Origin: Calamus simplicifolius | Taxonomy: Eukaryota > Streptophyta > Magnoliopsida > Arecales > Arecaceae | Direction: 5' to 3' | DNA length: 64,000 nt | Assembly (NCBI GenBank): GCA_900491605.1 | Contig: UESW01004352.1 | Span: 113,808-177,807, forward strand | Shown: positions 23,801 through 37,388 of the stretch, piece by piece | How positions within the stretch are numbered: the first letter of the stretch is position 1 | How the letters are laid out: every line of letters begins with the position of its first letter | Translations under genes and position numbers: made by a program | Notes under the pieces: generated by a model | What the model was told of the DNA's origin: nothing | Seen by the model: the letters and a program-made list of their open reading frames with translations, nothing else | Databases searched by the model: none

Positions 23801-26800
23801 GCCAGGTCCTTACTGTGAATCCTCGTGGTGAAGTGACTGATCGTCTTGCGATTGAACTTGCTCTGCAAGGTGCCTATATTCGTCGAGTGGAATGGGTTCC
23901 AGGCTCTCAGGTTCAGCTTATGGTGGTCACGAACATGTTTGTCAAGATATATGACCTTTCACAGGATAACATTAGTCCAACACACTACTTCACACTGTCT
24001 AATGATTTGATTGTGGATGCCACACTTGTTCCAGCTTCGACAGGAAAAGCATTTCTCCTTGTTCTGTCAGAGGCTGGGTCTCTGTTCAGGCTAGAAGTAT
24101 CAATGGAAGGTGATGTAGGGGCCAAAACATTAACAGACATTATCAAGGTCAAGGACAAGGATGTTCAGTCAAAAGGTCTTTCATTGTATTTTTCTTCAAC
24201 TTACAAATTGCTTTTCTTATCGTATCAAGATGGCACTTCCTTGATGGGACGCTTAGATGCTAATGCAACATCTCTTACTGAGGTGTCTTATGCGTATGAA
24301 GATGATCAAGATGGTAAACTTAGGCCAGCTGGGCTACATCATTGGAAAGAATTGCTTTCTGGTAGTGGGATTTTTGTTTGTTTGTCAAGTCTTAAATTGA
24401 ATGCTGCACTTGCAATATCTATGGGTCCTCTCGAGTTATTTGCACAGAACATGAGATATGGTGCAGGCTCATCTTTGCCTTTAGTTGGCATTGCTTCCTA
24501 TAAACCTCTGTCCAAAGATAAAACTTACTGTCTTGTTTTACATGATGATGGAAGCCTTCAGATTTACTCACATGTACCTATGGGAGTCGACACTGCGTCC
24601 AATTTGACTATAGACCAAACAAAGAAGTTAGGATCTAGCATTCTAAGCAATAAGGCTTATGCTGGTTCAAACCCAGAATTCCCACTTGATTTTTTTGAAA
24701 AAACAATGTGTATCACGGGTGAAGCGAAACTGAGTAGTGATGCAGTCAAAAATGGTGATTCTGAAGTTATCAAGCAAAGGTTATCATCAGATGATGGTTA
24801 TCTTGAGGGCACCAGTTCTGCAGGATTTAAGGTATGATGATTATTCCTTTCCTGGATGGTTCTTAAACATTGATATTTAGTTATTTAGGCCAATATTGTT
24901 GTTTTGTGTCTCAGTTCATGTGTGTGCTGCTGTATGGCCTTTTTTTTGTTTTCTTTTTTCTTATTGTTAACAAATATTTATGGAGTTTGCACCTTTTGCA
25001 TTTGCTTAGGTAACTGTGTCAAATTCAAATCCTGATACTGTCATGGTTGGTTGTCGTATACATGTGGGTAATACATCACCAAGCCATATTCCTTCTGAGG
25101 TTACAGTTTTTCAGAGAGTAGTTAAACTAGATGAAAGCATGCGATCATGGTATGACATTCCTTTTACAATTGCTGAATCACTTCTGGCGGATGAAGAATT
25201 CACAATCTCTGTGGGCAGAACCTTTGATGGTTCAACTGTGCCTAGGATGGACTCTCTGGAAGTTTATGGTCGTGCTAAGGATGAATTTGGTTGGAAAGAG
25301 AAAATGGATGCTATATTGGATATGGAAGCCCATGTCCTTGGTGCTAATTCTGGTACTGTAGGTGCTGGAAAGAAGAGCCGTGCAATGCAAGCAGCTCCTA
25401 TTCAGGAACAAGTTTTGGCAGATGCTCTTAAATTTCTTTCGAGGATTTATTCATTGTGCAGGTCACATTACCCTACTGAAGTTGAGGATGCAATTACTGA
25501 GCTTAATAAGCTCAAGTGCAGGGCATTGCTAGAAATCATATTTCAGAGTGACAGAGAACCACTGCTGCAACCTGCTGCTTGCCATGTTCTTCATGCTTTG
25601 TTCCCTAAGAGGGAGATCTACTATCATGTAGATACCCTTTGCTTAACTGGGACCATCCTGCATTTTTTTTCTTTTTCCTTTTTTAATTTGTTTTTCTTTT
25701 CTTTTGTTGCTTTCTGCTCAACTTTTATGCCTTTGCCAGGTGAAAGATACCTTGCGACTCCTGGGAGTGGTAAAATCTCTTCCCATGCTCATTTCAAGAA
25801 CAGGAGTTGGAGGTGCTGCATCTGGGTGGGTAATCAAGGAGTTCACAGCACAGATGCATGCAGTGTCAAAAATTGCATTACATAGAAGGTCAAACATGGC
25901 CAGCTTTCTGGAAACTCATGGTATTGTGGAAACCTTTTTCCTGTGTACACACTTATGCATATACCATCTCTAATGTATAGAACTTCCGCGTGCCTCTTTA
26001 TTGGTCTATCTTCTAAGATTCCATGGTTCCATCTGCACTCTTGAGAAAAAAAAAGGCTTCACCGTTCATATGATGCCGTTGTGTTTTGCTTTCAGTACTG
26101 CCAACACCTCTTCTCCCGCCACTCACTCTAATGATAGATTGCAATGCAACCTTCTATCAAACTCTCCTTCCTCTTATGTTTTGCCATGTGGATTACATAT
26201 ATTATGTTCTAGTTTAATAATTGAACTTGGCATGTCTGATGTGTGTGAGAAGAAGATTGGTGAATACCTGCTATCTAAATCGTAATCAGGATTTAAAAAT
26301 ACAATATACGAAAAAAAGATCAATGAATGCACATCGTCTTTTTGTTGGGAAACTTCTATAATTTCTCTCTTAATGGGAGGGGGAGAGAGTAGAACTGAGA
26401 TGGTTGCGTGCCCTCGGTAAGGGTGCTGATGGTCAGTTGAGCAGTCTACAAATCTGTAGTATATAGAGATATTAACGTAATATGTAAAGCCTTAAGAATC
26501 TATGTATCTATGTCCTTGTTAAAACTGCAAGGTGAAAATAGCTCTACATGGAAAATCATGATGATGTAATGTCTATCATTGGAAGCTTTACTTGTCTTTT
26601 GTGAGCTTGATTTAAATTTCTTAACATGATGGCTCTTGACACATTAAAATTACCTCTTAGAATATAGATCATATTTAGGCTACAACAACAATATAACCTT
26701 AATCCCAAACTAGTTAGCGTCAGCTACATGAATTCTTTTTCTTTGTTCTGCTTGGCTTTAAGTCATATTTTGAGTAAGATGCAAAGATTTCAAATCTTTT

Positions 26801-29800
26801 TTTTTTAATCGCTTCTGATTTACATCTGTCTCTTTGTCGTTTTACATATATCAAATTACTCTTTCACACCAGTGTAATATAGGCCATATTTAGGTTCAAG
26901 TTGATAAAAATTTAAAAACACATTGGCTTGTGCTTGCATAATGGAATTGTGTTGTCCTATTTATTTCTAATCAACATGCAAATTCTTCAGTTTTGCTTTG
27001 TGCTTTCTTGGTAGGCATGGGCGCTTGTGGAACTACTAAATTTTTTGTTAGGAGGTTGCAATTGAGTTGGGTTAGATTAGATAAGGGTTGATTCAAATAC
27101 AAGTTAGGTCAAAAATTCATCAACATGAACCCGACTTGTTATTAAACAATCGAAAATTCTGATTAAATCTAACCATATCATTAAATAGGTAAGCGGACCC
27201 GATCTATAACAGGCTGGATAAAGTTAAATAGGTTAAATGGGTCAAGCCATGCCACTCCTATTTTTTAGTAGAAAACTGACTCAAAGATGACTTGCTTTCT
27301 CAAAGCCATTTATTGTCTCTAAGTTAAACCTCCTTCCATAAACCAATTCAAATGAAGTGCTTAAACACTTAGGGGCTTTTTATCAGTATGCCTAGGCATG
27401 AGGAATTGATTCTGGATTATTAATATTTGGATAATTGGCTTGTTTAGAAAATGTTTATGATATTTAAGGAAGGTAAGGTTAATGGATTAATAAATGTTCA
27501 TTCTGTAAATTTTTAGTATTAACATGTGATTTCAGGATTTCAATGTTTATTGCTATTTTGTACTTTGATCTGTAGTTTTACTTTTCAAAAGACAGTATAT
27601 TTCTTCTTTCTAAAACTTCTAATTTTTTGGTTTATTTGATTTTTTAATCACATGTGACACAGTGTATGCCCTCTTATGTTTGTGCTAGTTTCAATTTAGA
27701 TATTTGGAGTTCGTCTTCCTGGGTCTCAGTTATTGATGTTTTGACCTTTAAAAAGGGGTATACAGAAAGTGATGTTCTTACTTCTTAATGATTTTATATC
27801 CAAGGTTCATAATCTTAGTACCGAATCCATATGGGTACCATCTTGGTAGAGTATCGGTATATTTGTCATGGGGGTCACTTCGGCATACTAATTCTTGTAT
27901 GCCCCTGTACCACATACCAGTTCAGTAATGGTACAACACAGTATACCTAGTATGCATTGGTATGGGTGTCGTACAACATATCATGGTTATATCTTAATTT
28001 ATGTTGTGTGGTATTTGCCTTGTTGCATCATTGTAAATACATGTGACAAAACTTTTTTAGAGAAGATCATGGTTATCAGCTTTCTGTCAGAAATCATATA
28101 CTGACATGTTCATCTTATGTAACTGAACTTTAATAGGTAATTAGCTGCCTATTGGATTTTTTTTTTTTTTTGTAGAAACATAGTGTGCAATTTATTTCAT
28201 TGCTTCTGGTGTAGGTTCTGAGGTTGTGGATGGGTTGATGCAAGTTTTGTGGGGAATTCTGGACTTGGAGCGACCAGAAACACAGACAATAAATAGCATT
28301 GTGATACCCTCTGTGGAACTTATTTATAGTTATGCTGAATGTCTGGCTTTACATGGAACAGAAGCATCTGGACGCTCTGTTGCTCCTGCTGTTGCATTAC
28401 TAAAGAAGCTACTTTTTGCACCATATGAGGCAGTACAGACTTCCAGCAGGTTATTATTGCAACTGAACTGTATCTCCAAGTTTTCTGTTGCAGTTTTCAG
28501 GCATAGCATAAAAATTGACTTGGGTGTTTTTCTTTTTTTTTTTTCTTTTGTTGATTCAGTTTGGCTATATCATCTAGATTGCTTCAAGTGCCTTTTCCAA
28601 AACAGACAATGCTAGCCACTGATGATGCTGCTGAGAATCCTATGACAACGCATGTTCCTTCTGATATGAATGCAACCAGAGGTAATGCGCCGGTCATGAT
28701 TGAAGAAGATTCTGCTACATCATCAGTACAATATTGCTGTGATGGTTGCTCAACTGTTCCCATCCTTCGCCGCCGATGGCATTGCAATGTATGCCCGGAC
28801 TTCGATTTATGTGAGGCCTGCTATGAAGTGCTTGATGCAGATAGGCTCCCTCCACCACATTCTAGAGATCATCCCATGTCAGCAATTCCTATTGAAATTG
28901 ATTCCCTTGGTGGCGATGGCAATGAAATTCACTTCTCTATGGATGAGTTGAATGATGCAAGCTTAATGCCAGTTACTACTGATATGAGCATGCAGAATTC
29001 TCCATCCTCAATTCATGTCTTGGAAGCTACTGAGACTGGAGACTTCCCTGGCTCTGGAACTGACCAAAGGATAGTTTCCATCTCTGCATCAAAGCGTGCG
29101 GTGAACTCGTTGCTGCTGCACCATTTAATTGGTGAGCTTAAGGGATGGATGGAAACAACGTCTGGTGTTCGAGCTATTCCTGTTATGCAGCTCTTTTATA
29201 GACTATCATCTGCAGTGGGTGGACCTTTCATGGATGGCTCAAAACCTGAAAACTTGGACCTGGAAAAATTTGTAAAATGGTTATTGGATGAGATAAACCT
29301 GAATAAACAATTTCCAGCCAAAACCCGTTCTTCTTTTGGTGAAGTTGCTATCCTTGTCTTCATGTTCTTTACTTTGATGCTCCGGAACTGGCACCAGCCT
29401 GGCAGTGATGGTTCTCAGTTAAAATCAGGTGGCACTGCAGAAATACAAGACAAAGGTTTTGTTCAGGTTCCATTATCAGCTTCGACTGCTCCATCCTCCA
29501 GTGATGATCAAGAAAAGAATGAGTTTGCCTCCCAGCTTGTCCGAGCTTGTTCCCTCCTAAGGCAACAAGCTTTTCTGAGTTATTTAATGGACATATTGCA
29601 GCAGCTTGTTCACATTTTCAAGTCCTCGTCGGCAAGTGTTGAAGGTGGTTTGTCGGTTGGTTCTGGTTGTGGTTCACTTTTGACAGTTCGAAGAGAGCTA
29701 CCTGCTGGAAATTTCTCTCCTTTCTTTTCAGATTCTTATGCTAAAGCTCACCGCACAGATATATTCATGGATTACCACAAGCTCCTGCTGGAGAACACTT

Positions 29801-32800
29801 TCAGGCTGGTGTATAGTTTGGTTCGCCCAGAAAAGCAGGATAAGTCATTGGAAAAGGATAAAACATACAGGACATGTGTTGGTAAGGATCTGAAGCTGGA
29901 TGGTTTTCAGGATGTCCTCTGCAGCTACATCAGCAACCCGCATACAACCTTTGTTCGAAGATATGCTAGAAGGCTCTTCCTTCATCTGTGTGGTAGCAAG
30001 ACTCATTACTACAGTGTCAGAGATTCGTGGCAATTCTCAAACGAAGTGAAGAAGCTACACAAACTTGTAAACAAATCCGGAGGTTTTCAAAATCCAGTGC
30101 CATATGAAAAGTGCGTAAAACTCGTAAAGTGCTTGTCTGCAATTTCTGAAGTGGCTGGATCCAGACCAAGGAATTGGCAAAATACTGCTCAAAGCACATG
30201 GACCTTCTGCCCTTTTTTATGAATGGGATATTTTACTTAGGTGAAGAATCTGTTATTCAGATTCTCAAGCTTTTGAATTTGGCCTTTTACACTGGAAAGG
30301 ACATGAGTCATTCCACACAGAAACTAGATGGTGGTGATGCAGGAGCTTCTAATAGAAATGGGCTGCAATCCTTAGATTCAAAGAAGAAGAGAAAAGGGGA
30401 GGAAGGAACTGACAGTGGTTCAGAGAAATCTTGCCTGGATATGGAACAAGCTGTTGAGATCTTCAGCGATAAGGATGGCTGTGTTCTAAGGCGTTTTGTT
30501 GATTCTTTCTTATTGGAATGGAATTCAGCAAGTGTCCGCCATGAAGCCAAGTGTGTGCTATTTGGCATCTGGCATCATGGAAAACAATCATTCAAGGAGG
30601 CCATGCTGACTGCTCTCTTGCAGAAAGTGAAATCCTTACCCATGTATGGCCAGAACATTGTGGAGTATACGGAGCTCATGACCTGGCTATGGGGTAAGAT
30701 GCCTGATAGTGGCATGAAGCAACATGAGTCGGGGCTTGTGAGCAAATGCTTGACGCCTGATGTAATAAACTCCATATTTGAGACTCTTCATTCACAAAAT
30801 GAACTTTTGGCAAATCATCCAAATTCTCGCATATACAACACCTTAAGTGGTCTTGTAGAATTTGATGGTTATTATCTGGAGAGTGAGCCCTGTGTAACTT
30901 GTAGCTGTCCAGAGGTGCCCTACACTAGGATGAAGCTTGAAAGCTTGAAATCTGAGACGAAGTTTACTGATAACCGCATAATAGTAAAATGCACTGGAAG
31001 TTATACCATTCAGTCTGTGACAATGAATATTCATGATGCTCGTAAGTCAAAATCAGTAAAAGTTCTGAACTTGTATTACAATAACAGGCCCGTGGTTGAC
31101 TTGTCAGAATTGAAAAATAATTGGTCACTGTGGAAGCGCGCAAAGAGTTGCCATCTTTCTTTTAACCAGACAGAGCTGAAAGTTGAATTTGCCATTCCAA
31201 TTACTGCATGCAATTTCATGATTGAGCTGGATTCCTTCTATGAAAATTTACAAGCTTCTTCTCTTGAGTCGTTGCAGTGCCCCCGGTGTAGCAGGTCTGT
31301 TACTGATAAGCATGGCATCTGTAGCAATTGCCATGAAAATGCATACCAGTGCAGACAGTGTCGAAATATTAATTATGAAAATTTGGATTCTTTCCTGTGC
31401 AACGAGTGTGGATACAGCAAATATGGCCGTTTTGAATTCAATTTCATGGCAAAGCCTAGTTTCTCATTTGATAACATGGAAAATGATGAAGATATGAAGA
31501 AAGGATTGGCAGCTATTGAGTCAGAATCAGAAAATGCTCATAGGCGATATCAGCAACTGTTAGGATTCAAGAAGCCTTTGCTTAAACTTGTATCAAGCAT
31601 AGGTGAACATGAAATTGATTCGCAACAGAAAGATACGGTTCAGCAAATGATGGTGTCTTTGCCTGGGCCGTCATGCAAGATAAATCGCAAAATTGCACTT
31701 CTTGGTGTACTGTATGGCGAGAAATGTAAAGCAGCTTTTGATTCTGTCAGTAAAAGTGTCCAGACATTGCAAGGACTTCGGCGGGTGCTGATGACTTATC
31801 TGCATCTGAAAAATTCTGATGGTGCAGTGGCTTCGTCAGAATTTGTGGTTCCAAGATCACCAAATAATTGTTATGGCTGTGCTACTACATTTGTTACTCA
31901 ATGCTTGGAATTGTTACAAGTACTGTCAAAATATGCACACTGTAAAAAACAACTTGTTGCTGCTGGCATCTTATCAGAGTTGTTTGAAAATAACGTTCAT
32001 CAGGGTCCTAAAACAGCTCGTGTTCAGGCGAGAGCTGTTCTTTGTGCTTTTTCTGAGGGCGATGCTGATGCAGTGACCGAATTGAACACATTGATACAGA
32101 AGAAAGTCATGTATTGCCTTGAACACCATCGTTCAATGGACATTGCACTGGCAACACGAGAAGAGCTATTGTTGCTTTCAGAGACGTGTGCTGTGGTAGA
32201 TGAGTTCTGGGAAGCCAGGTTGCGTGTTGCTTTTCAGTTGTTGTTCTCTTCCATCAAACTGGGAGCAAAGCACCCAGCCATTTCAGAACACATCATTCTT
32301 CCTTGTTTGAGGATCATATCTCAAGCATGCACCCCTCCCAGAGCTGATGCTGTAGATAAGGAACAAGGTGCTGGAAGATCTACTTCTGCATCACAAGCAA
32401 AGAATGACCATAGTATAAATCCGCCTGTAACTTCAAATGGCCTTCCAGGTGCTAGTAAAACTCCAACAGAGCTGACAGAAAAACATTGGGATGGTAGCCG
32501 GAAGGGTCAGGACATTCCACTTTTGAGCTATTCTGAGTGGGTAAAGGGTGCATCATATCTTGATTTTGTCAGGAGGCAGTACAAAGTCTCACAGGCAGTC
32601 AAAGGTACTGCTCAGAGAGCTCGCCATGATTCACAGAAATTTGATTATCTTGCTCTAAAATATGCTCTTAAATGGAAACGATGTGCTTGTAGAAGAACGG
32701 CTAAGAATGACTTTTCAACATTTGCTCTGGGCTCCTGGGTCTCAGAGTTGATTTTAAGTGCTTGCTCACAGTCTATAAGGTCTGAAGTATGCACTCTTAT

Positions 32801-35800
32801 TAGTTTGCTCTGCCCCCCGAATTCTTCCAGACGGTTCCAATTATTGAACTTACTCATGTCACTCCTTCCAGCTTCACTGTCTGTTGGTGAAAGTGCAGCA
32901 GAATATTTTGAATTATTCTTCAAAATGATAGATTCAGAAGCTTCCCGCCTTTTCTTAACAGTGCGAGGATGCCTGAAGGCTATATGTAGGCTGATAACAC
33001 AAGAGGTGTGCAATTTAGAGTCACAAGAGAGAATCCTTAGAATTGACATATCGCAGGGATTTATACTTCATAAGCTTATTGAGCTCCTCAGCAAGTTTCT
33101 TGAGGTGCCCAATATTCGAGTCAGGTAAAGATGTTCCTTTCTATTTAAAAATTTTACCACTGCCATCGATTATTTTCCTCTTAAGTGTTCTTGGTATTGG
33201 TGATAGATTCATGCGGGATGAATTGCTGTCTGAAGTGCTTGAGTCTCTTCTTGTCATTCGAGGTCTTGTAGTGCAGAAGACAAAACTAATAAATGACTGT
33301 AATCGGCTTTTGAAAGAACTTTTAGATGGTCTTCTGTTGGAGAGCACAAAAAATAAGGGGCAATTCATTCGTGCTTGCATATCAGGTCTGCAGAATCACA
33401 GAAAGGAGGGGAAGGGCCGGACTTCACTGGTATGGAATTGCTCAGTGCAGATGTTTTTTTTTTTTTTTTAATCTTTTTGCGTGTGTGTGTTTTTTTTTTG
33501 GGTGGGGGGGGGGGGGGGTTGGGATTGTGGGAGGTTTTTCTCTCATGCTCAATCATGTTATAAAAGACTTTCTTTCATTTCAATTCCCAGCACTGGTCCT
33601 CCCATACATTCTGCTACATGTTGAATAGTTTCAGATGGTTTCATCCATTGGGAAGAAATTTTCAATGTTTCCTATTTTTTCATGCAACGGTACTATTCAT
33701 TGACCTGTCAAAATCTTATTGTGTTTATTTTTTTATTTTTATTTTTTTGCAGTTTATTTTGGAACAACTTTGCAATTTGATATGTCCATCAAAGCCTGAG
33801 CCTGTTTATCTTCTGATTCTCAACAAAGCACACATTCAGGAAGAGTTTATCAGGGGTTCCATGACCAAAAATCCATATTCCAGCAGTGAGATTGGTCCAC
33901 TGATGCGAGATGTTAAAAATAAGATTTGTCACCAGTTGGACCTATTAGGTTTTTTAGAAGATGATTATGGCATGGAGTTGCTTGTTGCTGGCAATATAAT
34001 TTCTCTTGACCTAAGCATCTCTCAAGTATACGAGCAAGTATGGAAGAAATATCATAGTCAAACACAGAGTTCTCTGTCTGCTACTGGTGCACCATCTTCT
34101 GCTGGGTCCACATCGGTCAGAGATTGTCCACCAATGACTGTAACCTACCGGCTCCAGGTTGATTACAGGATTGATAATTTGCTTTTCTAACATTATTGCT
34201 GTTTATATTCAATGGAACAATAGCTCCATGCATGGTACAATGGAATCTCACTGTATAAGAAGTATAAAATAATGGTTTTCGTCAATTGGACTTGATTTTG
34301 GATGATGGTTTTGGTTCCAGTACTCTCTGCATTATATGATTCCCAGATTTCATCTATTAATTTATATATATGCCTGTATCTTTTGTTCATAATATTCTTA
34401 AATATGTAAGTCTATATACTCATTTTCCTGTAATATTGGGCATAATCAACTCAATCACACACACAGTCTCATCTAGCTCACATTGATCTGTGTGTGTGTG
34501 CACGTGGGGGCAGACATGCATGTCTACGTGTCTGCCTGTATCTAAGCATCTCTGTTTCTGCTGTGTGTATATTTGTTGTTGGTTGGTTAGTCTTAGCCTT
34601 TAGCAGCTATGCTTATTTGTCATGAGGTTCAAACTTGTTCTTATTTTGAGAGGGGCACAGCTGTCTGCCAGTATTTATCTGTGTCTGTCTGTGTGTGTAT
34701 TTGTGTGTTAGTAAGTCTCAGCCTTTTGTAGCTATGCTTATTTGTTGCACGGCTGAAACATGTTCTTTTGACAGGGGCTAGATGGTGAAGCTACTGAACC
34801 TATGATCAAGGAACTGGAAGAGGAAAGGGAGGAATCACAAGATCCTGAAGTTGAGTTTGCAATTGCAGGTGCTGTCCGGGAATGTGGAGGTCTTGCAGTT
34901 ATTTTAAGCATGATCCAGGTATATGCTATCACTTGAACATGTTGGATCTGTACTCCATGTTTTATTGTTGTTTGCTACATATTCTGGGGTGACCAACCTG
35001 TTTCAAGATTAAAGAATTACCTTTAGGCTTATTTCCACTGGGCCCTGCCTCAGTTTTTAATTTCACGAAGTTCTCTCTTGGAGGACTCAAGAGTCATGAT
35101 AGTGAAATAATTCATAATATATTCTGGGTCTTTGTAGTTGGAAAAAGGCTTAGATGAGTTGAGTTGAGTTGAGTATATTCTGGGCCTTATCTCTTTGTTA
35201 TTCCTCAATTTGTATTTGGATCTCTGAAAATGTTCTATTGTCCTTCCAGTTTATCACATGTTTTACTTGGATGATTTTTAGACTTTTCTGCTTTAACTTT
35301 GAATACTTTGCAGCGTTTACGCGATGATGAGCTGAAGATGAACCAAGAAGAGTTGGGCTCGGTACTTAACCTTCTCATGTATTGTTGCAAAATACGAGAG
35401 AATAGACGGGCCTTACTACGATCAGGAGCTTTAGGGCTGCTGCTTGAGACAGCAAGACGTGCCTTTGCAGTAGATGCTCTGGAGCCAGCTGAAGGCATCC
35501 TTTTGATCGTTGAAAGCCTTGCTTTGGAAGCTAATGAGAGTGACATTGGCATCACCCAAAGTGTACTAACAGTTACCAATGAAGAAAGTGGTGCTGGTGA
35601 ACAAGGCAAGAAGATAGTTCTCATGTTCCTAGAAAGGCTATGTCATCCCTTGGGTGCCAAGAAGTCAAATAAGCAGCAGCGGAATAATGAGATGGTGGCA
35701 AGGATATTGCCATACTTGACCTATGGGGAACCAGCAGCTATGGAAGCTCTTATTCAACATTTTGAACCTTACTTGCAAGACTGGGGTAAATTTGATCAGC

Positions 35801-37339
35801 TTCAAAACAGCACCAGGATAATCCCAAGGATGAGACTGTGGCTCAAGAAGCAGCTAAGCAAAGATCTGCGTTGGATAATTTTGTGCGAGTATCAGAGTCA
35901 CTTAAGACAAGTTCCTGTGGGGAAAGGCTGAAGGATATGATTCTTGATAGGGGGATCACCAAGATTTCTGTGGGGCACCTGAGAGAGAGTTTCTCAGTTG
36001 CAGGGCACACTGGGTTGAAGTCAAGTGCGGAATGGGCAACTAGCTTAAAACTACCATCAGTTCCACGAATCTTGTCAATGCTGAGGGGACTTTCAAAGGG
36101 TCATTTGGCTACACAGAGGTGCATTGATGAGGAAGGAATCTTACCCCTTCTTCATGCTTTGGAAGGTGTGTCTGGAGAAAATGAGATCGGTGCAAGAGCA
36201 GAGAACTTGTTGGACACACTGGCTGACAAGGAGAGTAATGGGGATGGTTTCCTTGGGGAGAAAATATACAAGTTGCGTCGTGCTACTAGGGATGAGATGC
36301 GTCGCCGTGCTCTCAGGAGAAGAGAAGAGTTGTTGCAGGTAAATTTTTATTAATCCTTCTTATAAGTTGTGGTTCTACTTAAGTAATGTGTAATATTGTG
36401 TAATTGCAATGTGATTTTTTGTATGTGGCAAATCAAGGTCCTTAATTTCGCTGCTAGGCTTCTTTTGGTATACTGTCGGTAGGCGGTCGGTTCGGTGTGC
36501 TAATACTGGTTACAGTCCCCATATTGTGTACCAGTATGCTTGGTATGCATCAGTAGGACATACCACATAGGAAATAATATAGTTTAAACTGTGATAATGT
36601 GATAGGAAATGATACATAGTTCTGAATGTGATACTGTGATATGCGTAAGAGAGAAGATTTGTCTTATACAAGTGAGAAATAATATAGTTTTAACTGTGAT
36701 AATGTGATAGGAAATGATACATAGTTCTGAATGTGATACTGTGATATGCGCAAGAGAGAAGACTTGTCTTATACAAGTGAGAAATCAAATGGTATAGTTG
36801 TACCACAAAAATGGTATGCAAGTTGGTGAGAGGTGGAGCAAATATGTATGTGTTGCAATTTTGCTTCCATTCATTTTCAAGTGTTTTCTCTTTCATTGAA
36901 AATCAATCACCTTTAAATGATGCAGAGGAAGCTTGTTGCAACAACTGTTATTGTCCATAAACTTTTTTGCTCACTTTTGAAGTTAAAATTATTGTGCATT
37001 ATTGGTTTGGTTATCTTGATGATGGCAATATGCATAACCAGCTTCTAATTTATACCTGCTGGGATCTCAAATTTTGTTTCCCTTGACGAGGAAATGGGGA
37101 CACTGTTATATATATAGTGGAGTCGGCTGCATTCAGGTATAACCAAGTTTAGGATTCTATCATCTTCTTCATCCTTAAATCTACATGGATTTTAAGGCTA
37201 CCCCATTTTTTTCGCCTTTTTTATCTTTGGGATACATGAACTGTGGATCCAAAGGCGAGGAAGATGATTTGATATAAACTTGCTATATTTGAATATAGCC
37301 AAGTCTACCTCCCACCCCCCTTCTTCTTCTTCTTCTTCT

Positions 37340-37388
<49 letters not shown>

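Larger units (their letters stand above)
25921..28214 (+). other. BIG intron 6 (2.3 kb)
   Basis: Bordered by ...ACTCATG|GTATTG and GTAG|GTTCTGAG, a phase-1 join giving ETHGSEVVDG. It holds a minus-strand LINE fragment and a dispersed repeat copy. The rest is featureless AT-rich sequence. Confidence 0.85.

Noticed and set aside
19066..36353. BIG as a pseudogene or as several separate genes
   Set aside because: Only three single-base breaks exist. Splice sites, phases and conserved residues are intact across 5,108 codons, so one functional gene with sequence errors is far more likely.
35838..36353. Frame at 35838 as a separate small gene
   Set aside because: It continues the BIG protein (FVRVSESLKTSSCGERLKD) after the one-base break near 35805.
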